Below are positions 1 to 6,942 of a stretch of 64,000 nt of DNA, piece after piece. How positions within the stretch are numbered: position 1 is the stretch's first letter; every line of letters starts with the position of its first letter. The notes beneath the pieces are model-generated. The model was not told where the DNA came from. It worked only from the letters and a program-made list of their open reading frames with translations, and did not search any database. Made by a program: the position numbers and the translations under genes. The DNA lies in NCBI GenBank assembly GCA_934271235.1, contig CAKQQT010000015.1, positions 1 to 64,000 of the forward strand, written 5' to 3'. The stretch is from an uncultured Clostridia bacterium. Lineage in GTDB: Bacteria; Bacillota; Clostridia; Peptostreptococcales; Anaerovoracaceae.

Positions 1-50
1 AAACGATACAGCCATCTACTGGCAGATATTTAGAAATCCCTTCTTCTTAA

Positions 51-185
51 AATGTCCTTGACAAGGGGTACACTTTAGCGCGGAAACAGCGTGAGATCGC
101 GAGGAATCTGAAAGCTTCCGGAATTTCGATCGACATCATCGCCCAGAACACCGGGTTGAACACAGAGGAAGTCGAGGCTCTTTAA
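51..185 (+). pseudogene. C-terminal remnant of an Rpn-type (PD-(D/E)XK) nuclease gene
   Basis: One open frame runs from just after a stop at 48-50 to the TAA at 183-185. Its last 36 codons read as a basic helix (RKQREIARNLKASG) followed by IDIIAQNTGLNTEEVEAL. That ending is typical of Rpn-family recombination-promoting nuclease/putative transposase proteins, and the intact homologue at 24457-25365 ends in a related way (SVIQELTALPLEEIEKL). No start codon, nuclease core or upstream part is present in frame, so this is either a decayed gene or a gene cut by the window edge with a frameshift. It cannot encode a working nuclease by itself. Confidence 0.6.
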
Positions 186-226
186 AGTCTATCGATAAAA
201 ATCGAATCGGCGAAGCCGTTTTTCTC
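186..226 (+). repeat. 41-bp repeat, copy 1 (second copy at 801-843)
   Basis: The stretch directly after the Rpn remnant matches 801-843 over about 40 bp, with the shared parts AGTCTA, TAAAAATC, ATCGGC and AAGCCG. Both copies contain a short hairpin (CGGC-GAA-GCCG here, TCGGC-AAA-GCCGA in the second) followed by T-rich sequence, so it may be a weak terminator that travels with Rpn-type gene ends. The function is inferred. Confidence 0.4.
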
Positions 227-336
227 ATATGCAAATACAAGAGGCTGTGCTTTTACGGAATAACCGTTGGGGTACAGCTTTGTTTTGATTTTGAAAAGGA
301 CGTTTACAAGTGGGCTTGTTCCGCGTCAGAAAGCAT

Positions 337-596
337 GTTGTATAGAGTTAGATCCAAATCGCAATTTGAGCCGAAAAAAAGCATTATGTGAGTGGAAAAG
401 AGAGGAATGATGAGCAGGCACGGTCTAGCCGTATGTGCAAAATTTCTCGAAAACGCACGGAAAATGTCGAAACTTGTAAAAAACAGAGGAATTCATCAGG
501 AAGAAAAGTGGCATGAGAGGCTCAACCTAAGGTGAGAAACGTGCCGGCATGCTTTTTTTCGTGCGAAAACGCAAAAAGATAGCAGTTCTATGCAGC
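337..596. repeat. MITE-like element, family 1, copy 1
   Basis: A 260-bp non-coding block that is clearly homologous to 34797-35056, which has the same length. Shared parts are the left end (GATC-AAATCGC-ATTTGAGCCG followed by seven A), a central motif with TCTCGAAAA and AATGTCGAAA, and the right end (CATGC, a T run, then AACGCAAAAAGATAGCAGT). The ends are inverted repeats: left GTTGTATAGAGTT at 337-349 against right AGTTCTATGCAGC at 584-596, 10 of 13 pairs. No transposase is encoded. This fits a non-autonomous miniature inverted-repeat element, although no target-site duplication is obvious. Confidence 0.65.
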
Positions 597-800
597 ATAA
601 TTTTTTTCCGGGTGTTTTTTTGCGGTTTGATAGGATTTCGCTGCGTTTCGGGCGAGCAGAGAGGACAGGGTGAGCTTGCAGGGAAAAGACGTTTTTCGAA
701 TGTTGTTAAATGAATGCCAGCCGTTTTATTATAAATATGCTTGCAGTTTCCTTTTTTTATTATGTAGGAAATATCATTCCGATATTTCCGGAATAACAAG

Positions 801-843
801 AAAGTCTACCGCTAAAAATCTGATCGGCAAAGCCGAATTTCTT
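801..843 (+). repeat. 41-bp repeat, copy 2
   Basis: Second copy of the repeat at 186-226, with the hairpin TCGGC-AAA-GCCGA at its 3' end. It lies inside the candidate small-RNA region and is not attached to an Rpn gene here. Confidence 0.4.
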
Positions 844-851
844 ACAATTCT

Positions 852-895
852 GCAGGTTGAATGACGAGGAAAATGTCGGACAACCTGCGTTTTTT
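852..895 (+). terminator. Orphan intrinsic terminator
   Basis: Perfect 8-bp stem GCAGGTTG (852-859) with CAACCTGC (881-888), followed by G and six T. No gene ends directly upstream, which is why a small transcript was suspected. Confidence 0.55.
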
Positions 896-920
896 GATCA
901 ACGGTACGCGCAGAATTTCC

Positions 921-1219
921 GGATGTATAATGTACTGCTTTTCGATGCTTTTTAGAAAATCTGCACAAGGCAAGGCTATGCATAGAAAAGAAATTTACAA
1001 ACATGGGAAGAACTTACTGCCAACAAAGCGACTCTTTTGTCGAACCTTGTCGAGAATACTCGATACGTGTCGGCGCGAATACATAGAATACATATCAGAG
1101 ATTTTTTGACCCGGCTTAACTTGGGAAAAATAGAAAAAATGCGTGAAAATGCAACGGAACGAGCGCAAAAGCCGTGCAGATTTTTTAAAAAGGGCGCGTA
1201 GGCAGTACATTATGCATAC
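921..1219. repeat. MITE-like element, family 2, copy 1
   Basis: About 300 bp bounded by inverted repeats: GGATGTATAATGTACTGC (921-938) and GCAGTACATTATGCATAC (1202-1219), 16 of 18 positions pairing. A second copy with the same ends lies at 60461-60782. The copies also share TTTCC just outside the left end, AAAATCTGCAC near the left end, and an internal block of repeated TCGA motifs (TGTCGAA, then ACTCGAT). No protein is supported. Interpreted as a non-autonomous mobile repeat distinct from family 1. Confidence 0.65.
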
Positions 1220-1338
1220 TTAGAAAATTATGGAAGCGGCGCAGCATTTTGGTGAAGCAGCATTTCGAGGGGGCCTGAGGAGGTCCTGAAAGTTCCTTTT
1301 TGATTGTAAGAAACGTTAAGAAACCGCCAAGGAACATC

Positions 1339-1367
1339 TTGCAATGCAGCCGGGAAAATGCTATCCT
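1339..1367 (+). promoter_or_regulatory. Promoter of the lrgAB-like pair
   Basis: TTGCAA (1339-1344) and TATCCT (1362-1367) with a 17-bp spacer, 35 bp before the first start codon. Confidence 0.45.
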
Positions 1368-1402
1368 GTTAGCATCTATGCAAAAGAGAGAATGGAGCAG
1401 AC

Positions 1403-1795
1403 ATGAAGTATATCAGGCAATTTATCATCATTCTTTTGATTTCGTTCTTAGGCGAGATCCTGAACTATCTTTTACCGCTGCCGATCCCGGCCAGCATTTA
1501 CGGACTGGTGCTGATGCTCATCGGACTGATCTCGGGGCTGATCCCGCTGCATGCAGTACGCGATACCGGCCATTTTCTGGTTGAGATCATGCCGCTGATG
1601 TTTATTCCGGCGGCTGTGGGGCTGTTGGAATCTTGGGAGGTCCTGAGGCCGGTCTTTTTGCCGATCGTGTCCATCACGGTGCTTTCCACGGTGGCGGTCA
1701 TGGCGGCAGCCGGGCTTTGTACGCAGAGCGTGATCCGCAGCGCGCGGAAAAAAGCCGATAACGCAGGAAAAAAGGAGGTGCGGGACCATGCATGA
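1403..1795 (+). CDS. lrgA: CidA/LrgA-family holin-like membrane protein
   Basis: A 130-residue protein that is almost entirely membrane-embedded, with about four hydrophobic segments and a basic C-terminal tail (RSARKKADNAGKK). The family signature PIPASIYG is at residues 27-34 and PLMFIPAAVGL near 64-74. CidA/LrgA proteins are holin-like and act with an LrgB/CidB partner in control of murein hydrolase activity, cell lysis or, in some species, pyruvate and metabolite transport. The partner gene follows and overlaps by 8 bp, which indicates translational coupling. A GGAG site precedes the chosen ATG. No LytSR-type regulator is adjacent. The family assignment is sure; whether the role is lysis or transport cannot be decided from sequence. 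Confidence 0.9.
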   Translation: MKYIRQFIIILLISFLGEILNYLLPLPIPASIYGLVLMLIGLISGLIPLHAVRDTGHFLVEIMPLMFIPAAVGLLESWEVLRPVFLPIVSITVLSTVAVMAAAGLCTQSVIRSARKKADNAGKKEVRDHA

Positions 1796-2480
1796 ACTTT
1801 TGGAGCAATCTGTTTTCTTCGGCGCGGTGATCAGTATCGCGGCATATGAAGTCGGCTCGCTGCTCAAGAAAAAATATCATCGGGCGTTCCTCAACCCGCT
1901 GCTGATCAGTGTTGCGGTGACGATGGCAGTGCTGCTTGCGTGCCGCATCGACTACGACACCTATTATGAGGGCGCAAAATATCTGAGCTATCTGCTGACC
2001 CCGGCGACTGTCTGTCTGGCGGTGCCGATGTATGAGCAGCTGGAGCTTCTAAAAAAGAATTTTAAAGCGGTCATGGCGGGGATCATCAGCGGTGTGCTAA
2101 CGAGCCTCCTCTGTATTCTGGCTATGGCGGTTGTGTTTGGGCTGGATCACGAGACCTATGTGACGCTGCTGCCGAAATCCATTACGACAGCCATCGGCAT
2201 GGGCGTTTCGGAAGAACTGGGCGGCTATGTGACGATCACGGTCGCGACGATCGTCATTACCGGCGTATTGGGAAACATTATCGGCGAGGGCGTCTGCCGT
2301 CTGTTCCGCATCCGGGAGCCGATCGCCCGCGGGGTTGCTTTGGGAACGGCGTCTCATGCGATCGGAACTGCACGCGCGATGGAAATGGGGGAGATCGAGG
2401 GTGCGATGAGCAGTCTTTCGATTGCGGTCGCCGGACTGCTGACGGTCGCTGCGGCATCTGTGTTTTCCTGCTTCTGGTAA
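1788..2480 (+). CDS. lrgB: LrgB/CidB-family membrane protein
   Basis: 230 residues with about six to seven membrane segments. Family motifs are visible: NPLLIS (36-41), PATVCLAVPMYEQ (72-84), KSITTAIGMGVSEELGG (130-146) and GTASHAIGTARA (186-197). The start is supported by an excellent AAAGGAGGTG site lying inside the end of the upstream lrgA-like gene. LrgB/CidB proteins work with LrgA/CidA in the cytoplasmic membrane, so the two products probably form one unit. No terminator is obvious after the gene; the next gene on the same strand begins 183 bp later with its own ribosome binding site. Confidence 0.92.
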   Translation: MHELLEQSVFFGAVISIAAYEVGSLLKKKYHRAFLNPLLISVAVTMAVLLACRIDYDTYYEGAKYLSYLLTPATVCLAVPMYEQLELLKKNFKAVMAGIISGVLTSLLCILAMAVVFGLDHETYVTLLPKSITTAIGMGVSEELGGYVTITVATIVITGVLGNIIGEGVCRLFRIREPIARGVALGTASHAIGTARAMEMGEIEGAMSSLSIAVAGLLTVAAASVFSCFW

Positions 2481-2663
2481 CTGACTCGGTTCCGTCACAC
2501 TGTCCGGCGAGCACGCGATGACAAGCTCCCTCGAATTCCGACACATTTCTCTGCAAAAGCTGCCTAGCGGCGCGGCAGCGGCTGCGCTATACTACTGTCA
2601 TAGTCAAAGACAAAAGACAAAAGACAGAGTGTATGGGGCACTTGGAGAAAAGAGGGGGAAAAG

Positions 2664-3215
2664 ATGGAGCGTTATCTGACCGCGTTTTACCGTCAGGCAA
2701 AGACGGAAAAACTGTGTTACTTATTTTTGATCTTTTTGACCGGCTGTCTGGTGGGCTGGTTTTATGAGGAGATCTTCTACTGGATCACCGAGGGGATGCT
2801 GCGCAATCGCGGTATCCTGTACGGTCCGTGGCTGCCGATCTACGGTATCGGCGCGTTGGGGATCTACGCTATGAAGCCGCTCAAAAAGAGACCGCTGCTG
2901 CTGTTTGCGCTCTGCATCGCGGTGACCGGCCTGGTGGAATACGGGATCGGGTTTGTCGGCATTCATTTTCTGGGTATCCGGTTGTGGGACTATCGGGGAT
3001 TATTCCTGAACCTGGACGGCATCATCTGTTTTCGCAGTGTGGTGAGCTTCGGATTTTTGGGACTGCTCTTTCACTACCGGATCGAACCGGCAGCTGAGCA
3101 GCTGGTGAAAAAAGCAGGGCCGCATAGGGTAGAGGCTGCCTGCGCGGCTCTCGCGCTGCTGTTTGCGGTCGATTGCATCGTGAGCGCGTTCTTTCGCACG
3201 CCGATCACCTATTGA
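2664..3215 (+). CDS. CmpB-type (PF06541-like) putative ABC transporter membrane protein
   Basis: 183 residues with about five hydrophobic segments. The N-terminal GCLVGWFYEEIFYW, the RNRGILYGPWLPIYGIGA region and the WDYRG-FLNLDGIICFRS block are hallmarks of the putative type IV ABC-transporter family (CmpB). No ATPase or substrate-binding gene lies next to it, so a transport role is not supported by context. The function of this family is poorly known. A GGGGG-AAAAG site precedes the ATG. A short TTGAG/CTCAA hairpin overlaps the stop codon region. Confidence 0.75.
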   Translation: MERYLTAFYRQAKTEKLCYLFLIFLTGCLVGWFYEEIFYWITEGMLRNRGILYGPWLPIYGIGALGIYAMKPLKKRPLLLFALCIAVTGLVEYGIGFVGIHFLGIRLWDYRGLFLNLDGIICFRSVVSFGFLGLLFHYRIEPAAEQLVKKAGPHRVEAACAALALLFAVDCIVSAFFRTPITY

Positions 3216-3233
3216 GTGCGGCTCAATCGTGCA

Positions 3234-3262
3234 TTGACAGAAAAAGGAACCTTTGCTATGAT
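3234..3262 (+). promoter_or_regulatory. Consensus promoter of the secreted protein gene
   Basis: TTGACA (3234-3239), 17-bp spacer and TATGAT (3257-3262). It sits 36 bp before the start at 3298. Confidence 0.7.
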
Positions 3263-3297
3263 GGACAAAAGGAAAAATGGCAAAGGAGGAGAAGAGG

Positions 3298-4293
3298 ATG
3301 ACAGTAAGAAGCAAAAAAATGTGGGCGTCCGCGGCGTTCCTGCCGGTACTGGCGGTGCTGGTCCTGCTGGGCGCGGCCTTCGCGCTGCCGGAGAAAGCCG
3401 ATGCTGCGGCAAAGTACGAGCTGCTCTATGTTGCGGAAAACGTCTATGAAAACGAGCCGATCGAAAAGCGGGAGGCTGCAGGCGGCTGGTATTGGAAACG
3501 GTATGTCTGTGCGGATCTGTCGACGAGCACGCTGTATTATTCCAAGACGGAAGAAGGTACCGGCAGGAAGCTGGTGCGTCTGAAACTCGGCGAAGAGTAC
3601 GGCTCCAACTATATGAACAGTGAGATCCTGACCAACGGGACGAAAGTCTATTACGCGACGGAATATTGGGATCCGTGGACGAAGCATAAAGCAAGGATCT
3701 ATTCGGTCGGCACGAACGGCAAGAACAAAAAATTGGTAAAGACCCTGACCATGCAGCCGGGCGAAACGGTAAATCTGGTACACGTTTACAACGATCGGCT
3801 GTATTTCGAAAAACATAAAGACGAGGGAAAATGCAAGCTGTACTGTCTGACGCTGGGGAAAACCCAAAAGCTGACGAAGGTTTCCGCGAACTTTGATTTT
3901 TGCATCGGGACCGGTATCGAACCCGGCGCACGTTATCTCTACGGACGCAGCTGGAATGACCGCAGCATAAAGGTCTTTGACTGCCGGACAAACAAGATCA
4001 TCCGCACGATCGCGGGATACGTCAGCGGGTTCAAGGCGGAACAGGGAAAGGTATACTATACCGTCTATGATGAAGCGTTCCGGACAAAGGTATATCAAGC
4101 ATCGCTGAGCGGCGCGGGCAGAACGCTGCTGCTGACTCTGCCGTCGGATGCTTCGGTGGACAGTTTCGACAGCACGGCGGTCTATTATCAGCAGATGGTC
4201 GAGACAGAAACCGGCGCGGAACAGTTCCATGTCTATGATCTTGCAGCGAAGACGCATCGCAGTATCTCCATGGAAGAATACAAGTTTGAATAA
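3298..4293 (+). CDS. Secreted protein of unknown function, likely beta-propeller-like
   Basis: 331 residues. The N-terminus has a classic signal peptide: basic RSKK, a hydrophobic core of about 20 residues, and an ADA-A cleavage-like site near residue 33. The rest is beta-rich, with repeated blocks of the type LYYSKTEEG, KVYYATEYW, RLYFEKHK, KVYYTVYDE and AVYYQQM spaced roughly 50 residues apart. This resembles the repeats of DUF5050/TolB-like propellers that read out residues in strings of Y-F-Y. The start at 3298 is chosen because AAAGGAGG (3282-3289) is correctly spaced for it, while an in-frame ATG at 3277 would lie upstream of that site. A consensus promoter precedes it and a strong terminator follows, so it is monocistronic. 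No specific function can be named. Confidence 0.75.
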   Translation: MTVRSKKMWASAAFLPVLAVLVLLGAAFALPEKADAAAKYELLYVAENVYENEPIEKREAAGGWYWKRYVCADLSTSTLYYSKTEEGTGRKLVRLKLGEEYGSNYMNSEILTNGTKVYYATEYWDPWTKHKARIYSVGTNGKNKKLVKTLTMQPGETVNLVHVYNDRLYFEKHKDEGKCKLYCLTLGKTQKLTKVSANFDFCIGTGIEPGARYLYGRSWNDRSIKVFDCRTNKIIRTIAGYVSGFKAEQGKVYYTVYDEAFRTKVYQASLSGAGRTLLLTLPSDASVDSFDSTAVYYQQMVETETGAEQFHVYDLAAKTHRSISMEEYKFE

Positions 4294-4318
4294 AGGACAA
4301 GTGTAAATATACAGACAA

Positions 4319-4349
4319 AAAACCGAAGTCATGGCGGCTTCGGTTTTTT
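4319..4349 (+). terminator. Intrinsic terminator of the secreted protein gene
   Basis: Stem AAACCGAAG with CTTCGGTTT around a 9-nt loop, ending in six T (4344-4349). Confidence 0.85.
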
Positions 4350-4431
4350 GCTGTTTATTTACTTAATGTGTATAGAAGAAGGACCTTATGGGTAAAATCC
4401 TTTTCTTTGCGTAAGAACGACGAGGCTGCAC

Positions 4432-4448
4432 CGGTCGACAGTCGACCG
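4432..4448. other. 17-bp perfect palindrome
   Basis: CGGTCGAC-A-GTCGACCG lies 16 bp beyond the stop codon of the DUF554 gene, between two convergent genes. It could be an operator-like site or a stem without a T-tract. No function is assigned. Confidence 0.35.
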
Positions 4449-4463
4449 ATGGCTCGAATGACG

Positions 4464-5144
4464 CTAAGCGATGAGACTTTTTCCCAAGAAAAAGACAACA
4501 GGCACCAGCAGCGCGGGCAGCAGGTTCATGGTCTTGAAATCTTTGATCTTCAGGATCGAGATACCCGAAGCGGCGATCAGGAAACCGCCGACGATGGAAA
4601 GTTCCGTCATAAAGCTGTCGGAGATGAATTCCGCCAGGAAGCTGGCTCCCAGATAGATGCCGCCCTGCCAGAGAAAGAGCACGACAGCGGCGATGGCGAT
4701 CCCGATCCCGTAGGTGGAAGCGAGCACCATCGAAGTGACCAGATCCAGTGTGCCGTTGGTGAAAAGAAAGGTTTCGTCACCGTAGATCGCACTCTGGATC
4801 GGACCCAGAATGGAAAGCGTCCCGATGCAGAACAGCAGGATGGCGGTCGAAAGTCCCTGTCCGAGCCCGTTTCCGCCTCTGGAATCGACCAGATGCTGAA
4901 ACTTCGCATCGATGTCCAGACTGGTGCCGACGATGCTGCCGACGGCGAGGCTGACGATGAAGAGCACCGGGTACTGACTGTCCGGCATATTATTGACGAT
5001 GGCGTTGATGCCGATGCCGGCGGCAGCAAGCCCCATGGCGTCGAAGAGCACGCGCTGCTGTTTTTCTTTGAGTCCTTTTTTGAGCAGGCTGCCGACGATA
5101 CTGCCGGTGAGGATCATTGCCGTGTTGAAGAGTGTGCCGATCAT
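4464..5144 (-). CDS. DUF554 family membrane protein (YdfK-like)
   Basis: 226 residues, with about seven hydrophobic segments. The opening MIGTLFNTAMILTGSIVGSL, the GIGINAI block, GSIVGTSLDID and LSTAILLFCIGTLSILGPIQ are characteristic of DUF554 proteins. Their role is unknown; small-molecule transport has been suggested because of the membrane topology. An AAAGGAAAG site precedes the ATG. The gene is divergent from a LysR-type regulator 163 bp away, the usual arrangement for a LysR regulator and its target, so regulation by that protein is a reasonable inference. Confidence 0.88.
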   Translation of the reverse strand: MIGTLFNTAMILTGSIVGSLLKKGLKEKQQRVLFDAMGLAAAGIGINAIVNNMPDSQYPVLFIVSLAVGSIVGTSLDIDAKFQHLVDSRGGNGLGQGLSTAILLFCIGTLSILGPIQSAIYGDETFLFTNGTLDLVTSMVLASTYGIGIAIAAVVLFLWQGGIYLGASFLAEFISDSFMTELSIVGGFLIAASGISILKIKDFKTMNLLPALLVPVVFFLGKSLIA

Positions 5145-5239
5145 AGTCTTTCCTTTTGCTTTCTGAACAATTTTTTGTTCGTTTCTCGTGATACAAAACT
5201 AATTTTCTGAAAATTTATAATCTTATTTTACACTTCCCC

Positions 5240-5268
5240 TTGTATCTTGCAAAGCGACAGTTTATAAT
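5240..5268 (+). promoter_or_regulatory. Promoter of the LysR-type gene
   Basis: TTGTAT (5240-5245), 17-bp spacer, TATAAT (5263-5268). A reverse-strand promoter for the DUF554 gene overlaps the same stretch (TTGCAA then TAAAAT on the minus strand, 16-bp spacer), so binding of a regulator here could affect both directions. Confidence 0.5.
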
Positions 5269-5307
5269 ATTGGTATGAAAAAAATTCACAACAGAAAGGA
5301 GCGAAAT

Positions 5308-6321
5308 ATGGACGCGAAGAAAGTGGAGGTCTTGCTGGAAGCGGCGGAAAGCGGCAGTCTGATGGGGGTCGCCGAACGGAACGGCTATACGCCGTCCGGA
5401 CTCTCGCATCTGCTGCAGCGGCTGGAGGAAGAACTCGGCGTGCAGCTGGCAGAGCGGACGAACCGCGGCATCCGGCTCAGTGGAGCGGGGGAGCGTCTGC
5501 TGCCGTATCTGCGCGGCTATGTCGAAAGTTCCGCGGCGCTCGAACGAGAAGCGGCGCTTCTGCGGGGGGAAGCGGAGACCGTGCTGCAGATCGGCGCTTA
5601 CGCGAGTATCGCCAAAAACTGGATGCCGGCGCTCTTGCGGGCTTTTGCAAAAAAACACCCGGAGATCCGCGTAGAACTGGAGGTACTCAGCCGTCAGGAA
5701 TTGTATCGGGGGATGAAAGACGGCAGATTCCGCTTGATCTTTGCGTGTGAAGACAAGACACAGCCTTATCGGTTCCTGCATCTGGCGGACGATCCGTTCT
5801 ATGCGGTCCTGCCGCCGTCCGATGAGGCGCTGCAGGCGATCGCGCTGCCGGCGGTACAGCGTGGGGAAAAAAATGCCGCGGCGCAGCCGCAGAGCGGGAC
5901 CGCCGCGCCGGCAGGACAAGCCGCTGCATCGCGAAACAAACAGGCGGAAACTGCGGCGGCTGCAGCAGGAAATGTGTTTGCGATCGCTGACTTTGAAAAG
6001 TATCCGTTCATCATGCCGTCTTACGGTGAGGATGTGGAGGTGCAGGAGGCCTTTGCGCAGCATCGGGTGCATCCGCAGCTGCTGCCGGCCAGTGCGGATG
6101 ATCCGGTGATCTTGGGAATGGTGGCAGGCGGCATGGGCGTGACCATGCTTTCGGAGCTGGTGATGCGCGGCAGCAGTGAGCCGGTGCGCAAGGTTCCGCT
6201 GCTGCCGGTCTGCGCGCGGCCGCTGGGTATCGTGCACAAAGAGCCGCGCGAGCTGAGCGCGGCGGAGCGCAGTTTTTTGCAGTTTGTGCGGGAAGCGTAC
6301 AAAGCAGGATCAGAACGCTGA
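5308..6321 (+). CDS. LysR-family transcriptional regulator
   Basis: 337 residues. The N-terminal winged helix-turn-helix covers about residues 1-60 (VLLEAAESGSLMGVAERNGY, TPSGLSHLLQRLEEELGVQL, RGIRLSGAGERLLPY). A periplasmic-binding-protein-like effector domain follows. The start at 5308 is chosen for its GAAAGGAGCG site; the in-frame ATG at 5275 has none. An alanine- and glutamine-rich, low-complexity stretch at about residues 184-221 interrupts the effector domain and is not normal for the family, which is usually about 300 residues. It is divergent from the DUF554 gene, its likely target. The effector cannot be predicted. Confidence 0.88.
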   Translation: MDAKKVEVLLEAAESGSLMGVAERNGYTPSGLSHLLQRLEEELGVQLAERTNRGIRLSGAGERLLPYLRGYVESSAALEREAALLRGEAETVLQIGAYASIAKNWMPALLRAFAKKHPEIRVELEVLSRQELYRGMKDGRFRLIFACEDKTQPYRFLHLADDPFYAVLPPSDEALQAIALPAVQRGEKNAAAQPQSGTAAPAGQAAASRNKQAETAAAAAGNVFAIADFEKYPFIMPSYGEDVEVQEAFAQHRVHPQLLPASADDPVILGMVAGGMGVTMLSELVMRGSSEPVRKVPLLPVCARPLGIVHKEPRELSAAERSFLQFVREAYKAGSER

Positions 6322-6942
6322 CGCCGAGAAGCAGGCTCCGTCAATGCGGAGAATGTCTGTGAGCGGGATCGCTCGACGCTCCGGCGTTTGGCAGAACGGC
6401 GGAGCGTCTGCCGCGCTGCCTGCGTCGATTGCCGGGTCTGACATGGTGGCTGCAGCGGCTGCCAGGTCTGTCCCGGCAGTTGACAGAGCCGCGTCCCTCG
6501 CGGCGGCAGGCTCCAGATAAAGAAGCTGTGCGTACGGATCGACTTTTTGAAAGATCCCAGAGGCGGTGAGATAAGCTCCGCCTTCTTTTTTTGTGTCCGG
6601 GCAGAAGTAGGTGACCGTGATCAGCAGCGGCACGGCAGCTTGCGCGGCGTGAGGTGCTTCGGACATATAGGCCTGCGTGTGAGGTGCTGCATCGGGACTT
6701 TTGCAGGCGGCCTCTGCGGCAAGGCTTTGCAGGAAGCTGAGCTGTCGGTTCAGCCGCTCGCGCTGGCTGTCGTCCTGCTCGATGCGCGGAATGGTCAGAC
6801 GGGCGGTTTCCTCTAAGGCCGCTTCGTAACCGGTCAGCGCGGCAAAAGGCATAAACTGTGCCGCCCGGTCTGCGATCAGCATTTGCCGATGCTTCGCGGA
6901 GACCGGGTGCGGCAGCCGGATGATATCGTCGTAGTTTTTCAT
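6310..6942 (-). CDS. YolD-like protein, partner of the Y-family polymerase
   Basis: 210 residues. The first 55 (YDDIIRLPHPVS, DRAAQFMPFAALTGYEAAL, EETARLT) match the conserved core of YolD-like proteins, which are commonly encoded with UmuC-type polymerases in Bacillota and bacteriophages. The C-terminal half is alanine-rich and contains a segment LLITVTYFCPDTKKEGGAY, normal for the longer clostridial versions. The gene starts at an ATGA overlap with the polymerase stop codon, so it is translationally coupled and shares its SOS promoter. The 3' end overlaps the convergent LysR gene by 12 bp. The molecular role of these proteins is not established. Confidence 0.75.
   Translation of the reverse strand: MKNYDDIIRLPHPVSAKHRQMLIADRAAQFMPFAALTGYEAALEETARLTIPRIEQDDSQRERLNRQLSFLQSLAAEAACKSPDAAPHTQAYMSEAPHAAQAAVPLLITVTYFCPDTKKEGGAYLTASGIFQKVDPYAQLLYLEPAAARDAALSTAGTDLAAAAATMSDPAIDAGSAADAPPFCQTPERRAIPLTDILRIDGACFSASAF

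Larger units (their letters stand above)
703..895 (+). ncRNA. Candidate small RNA: promoter, hairpins and intrinsic terminator without a gene
   Basis: A promoter-like pair (TTGTTA 703-708, 18-bp spacer, TATTAT 727-732) is followed by a perfect 9-bp hairpin (GGAAATATC 767-775 with GATATTTCC 781-789), the second 41-bp repeat (801-843) and a strong terminator at 852-895. No open reading frame with a ribosome binding site lies between them, so a transcript of about 150 nt is possible. It could equally be the debris of an old gene end. Evidence is structural only. Confidence 0.22.

Noticed and set aside
527..799. Minus-strand frame containing the peptide TAIFLRF, also found in the second family-1 repeat
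   Set aside because: The peptide is conserved only because the DNA repeat is conserved; neither copy has a ribosome binding site and the frames diverge after about 20 codons.
4368..5210. 280-codon plus-strand frame opposite the DUF554 gene
   Set aside because: Antisense shadow of a clear membrane protein gene; its product is polar and rich in D, Q and R without motifs. Similar long antisense frames elsewhere (for example opposite the polymerase, polC and the ABC exporter) were dropped for the same reason.
6310..6942. YolD-like gene considered as a frameshifted part of the polymerase
   Set aside because: It has its own ATG in an ATGA overlap and a conserved N-terminal family motif, so it is a separate coupled gene.
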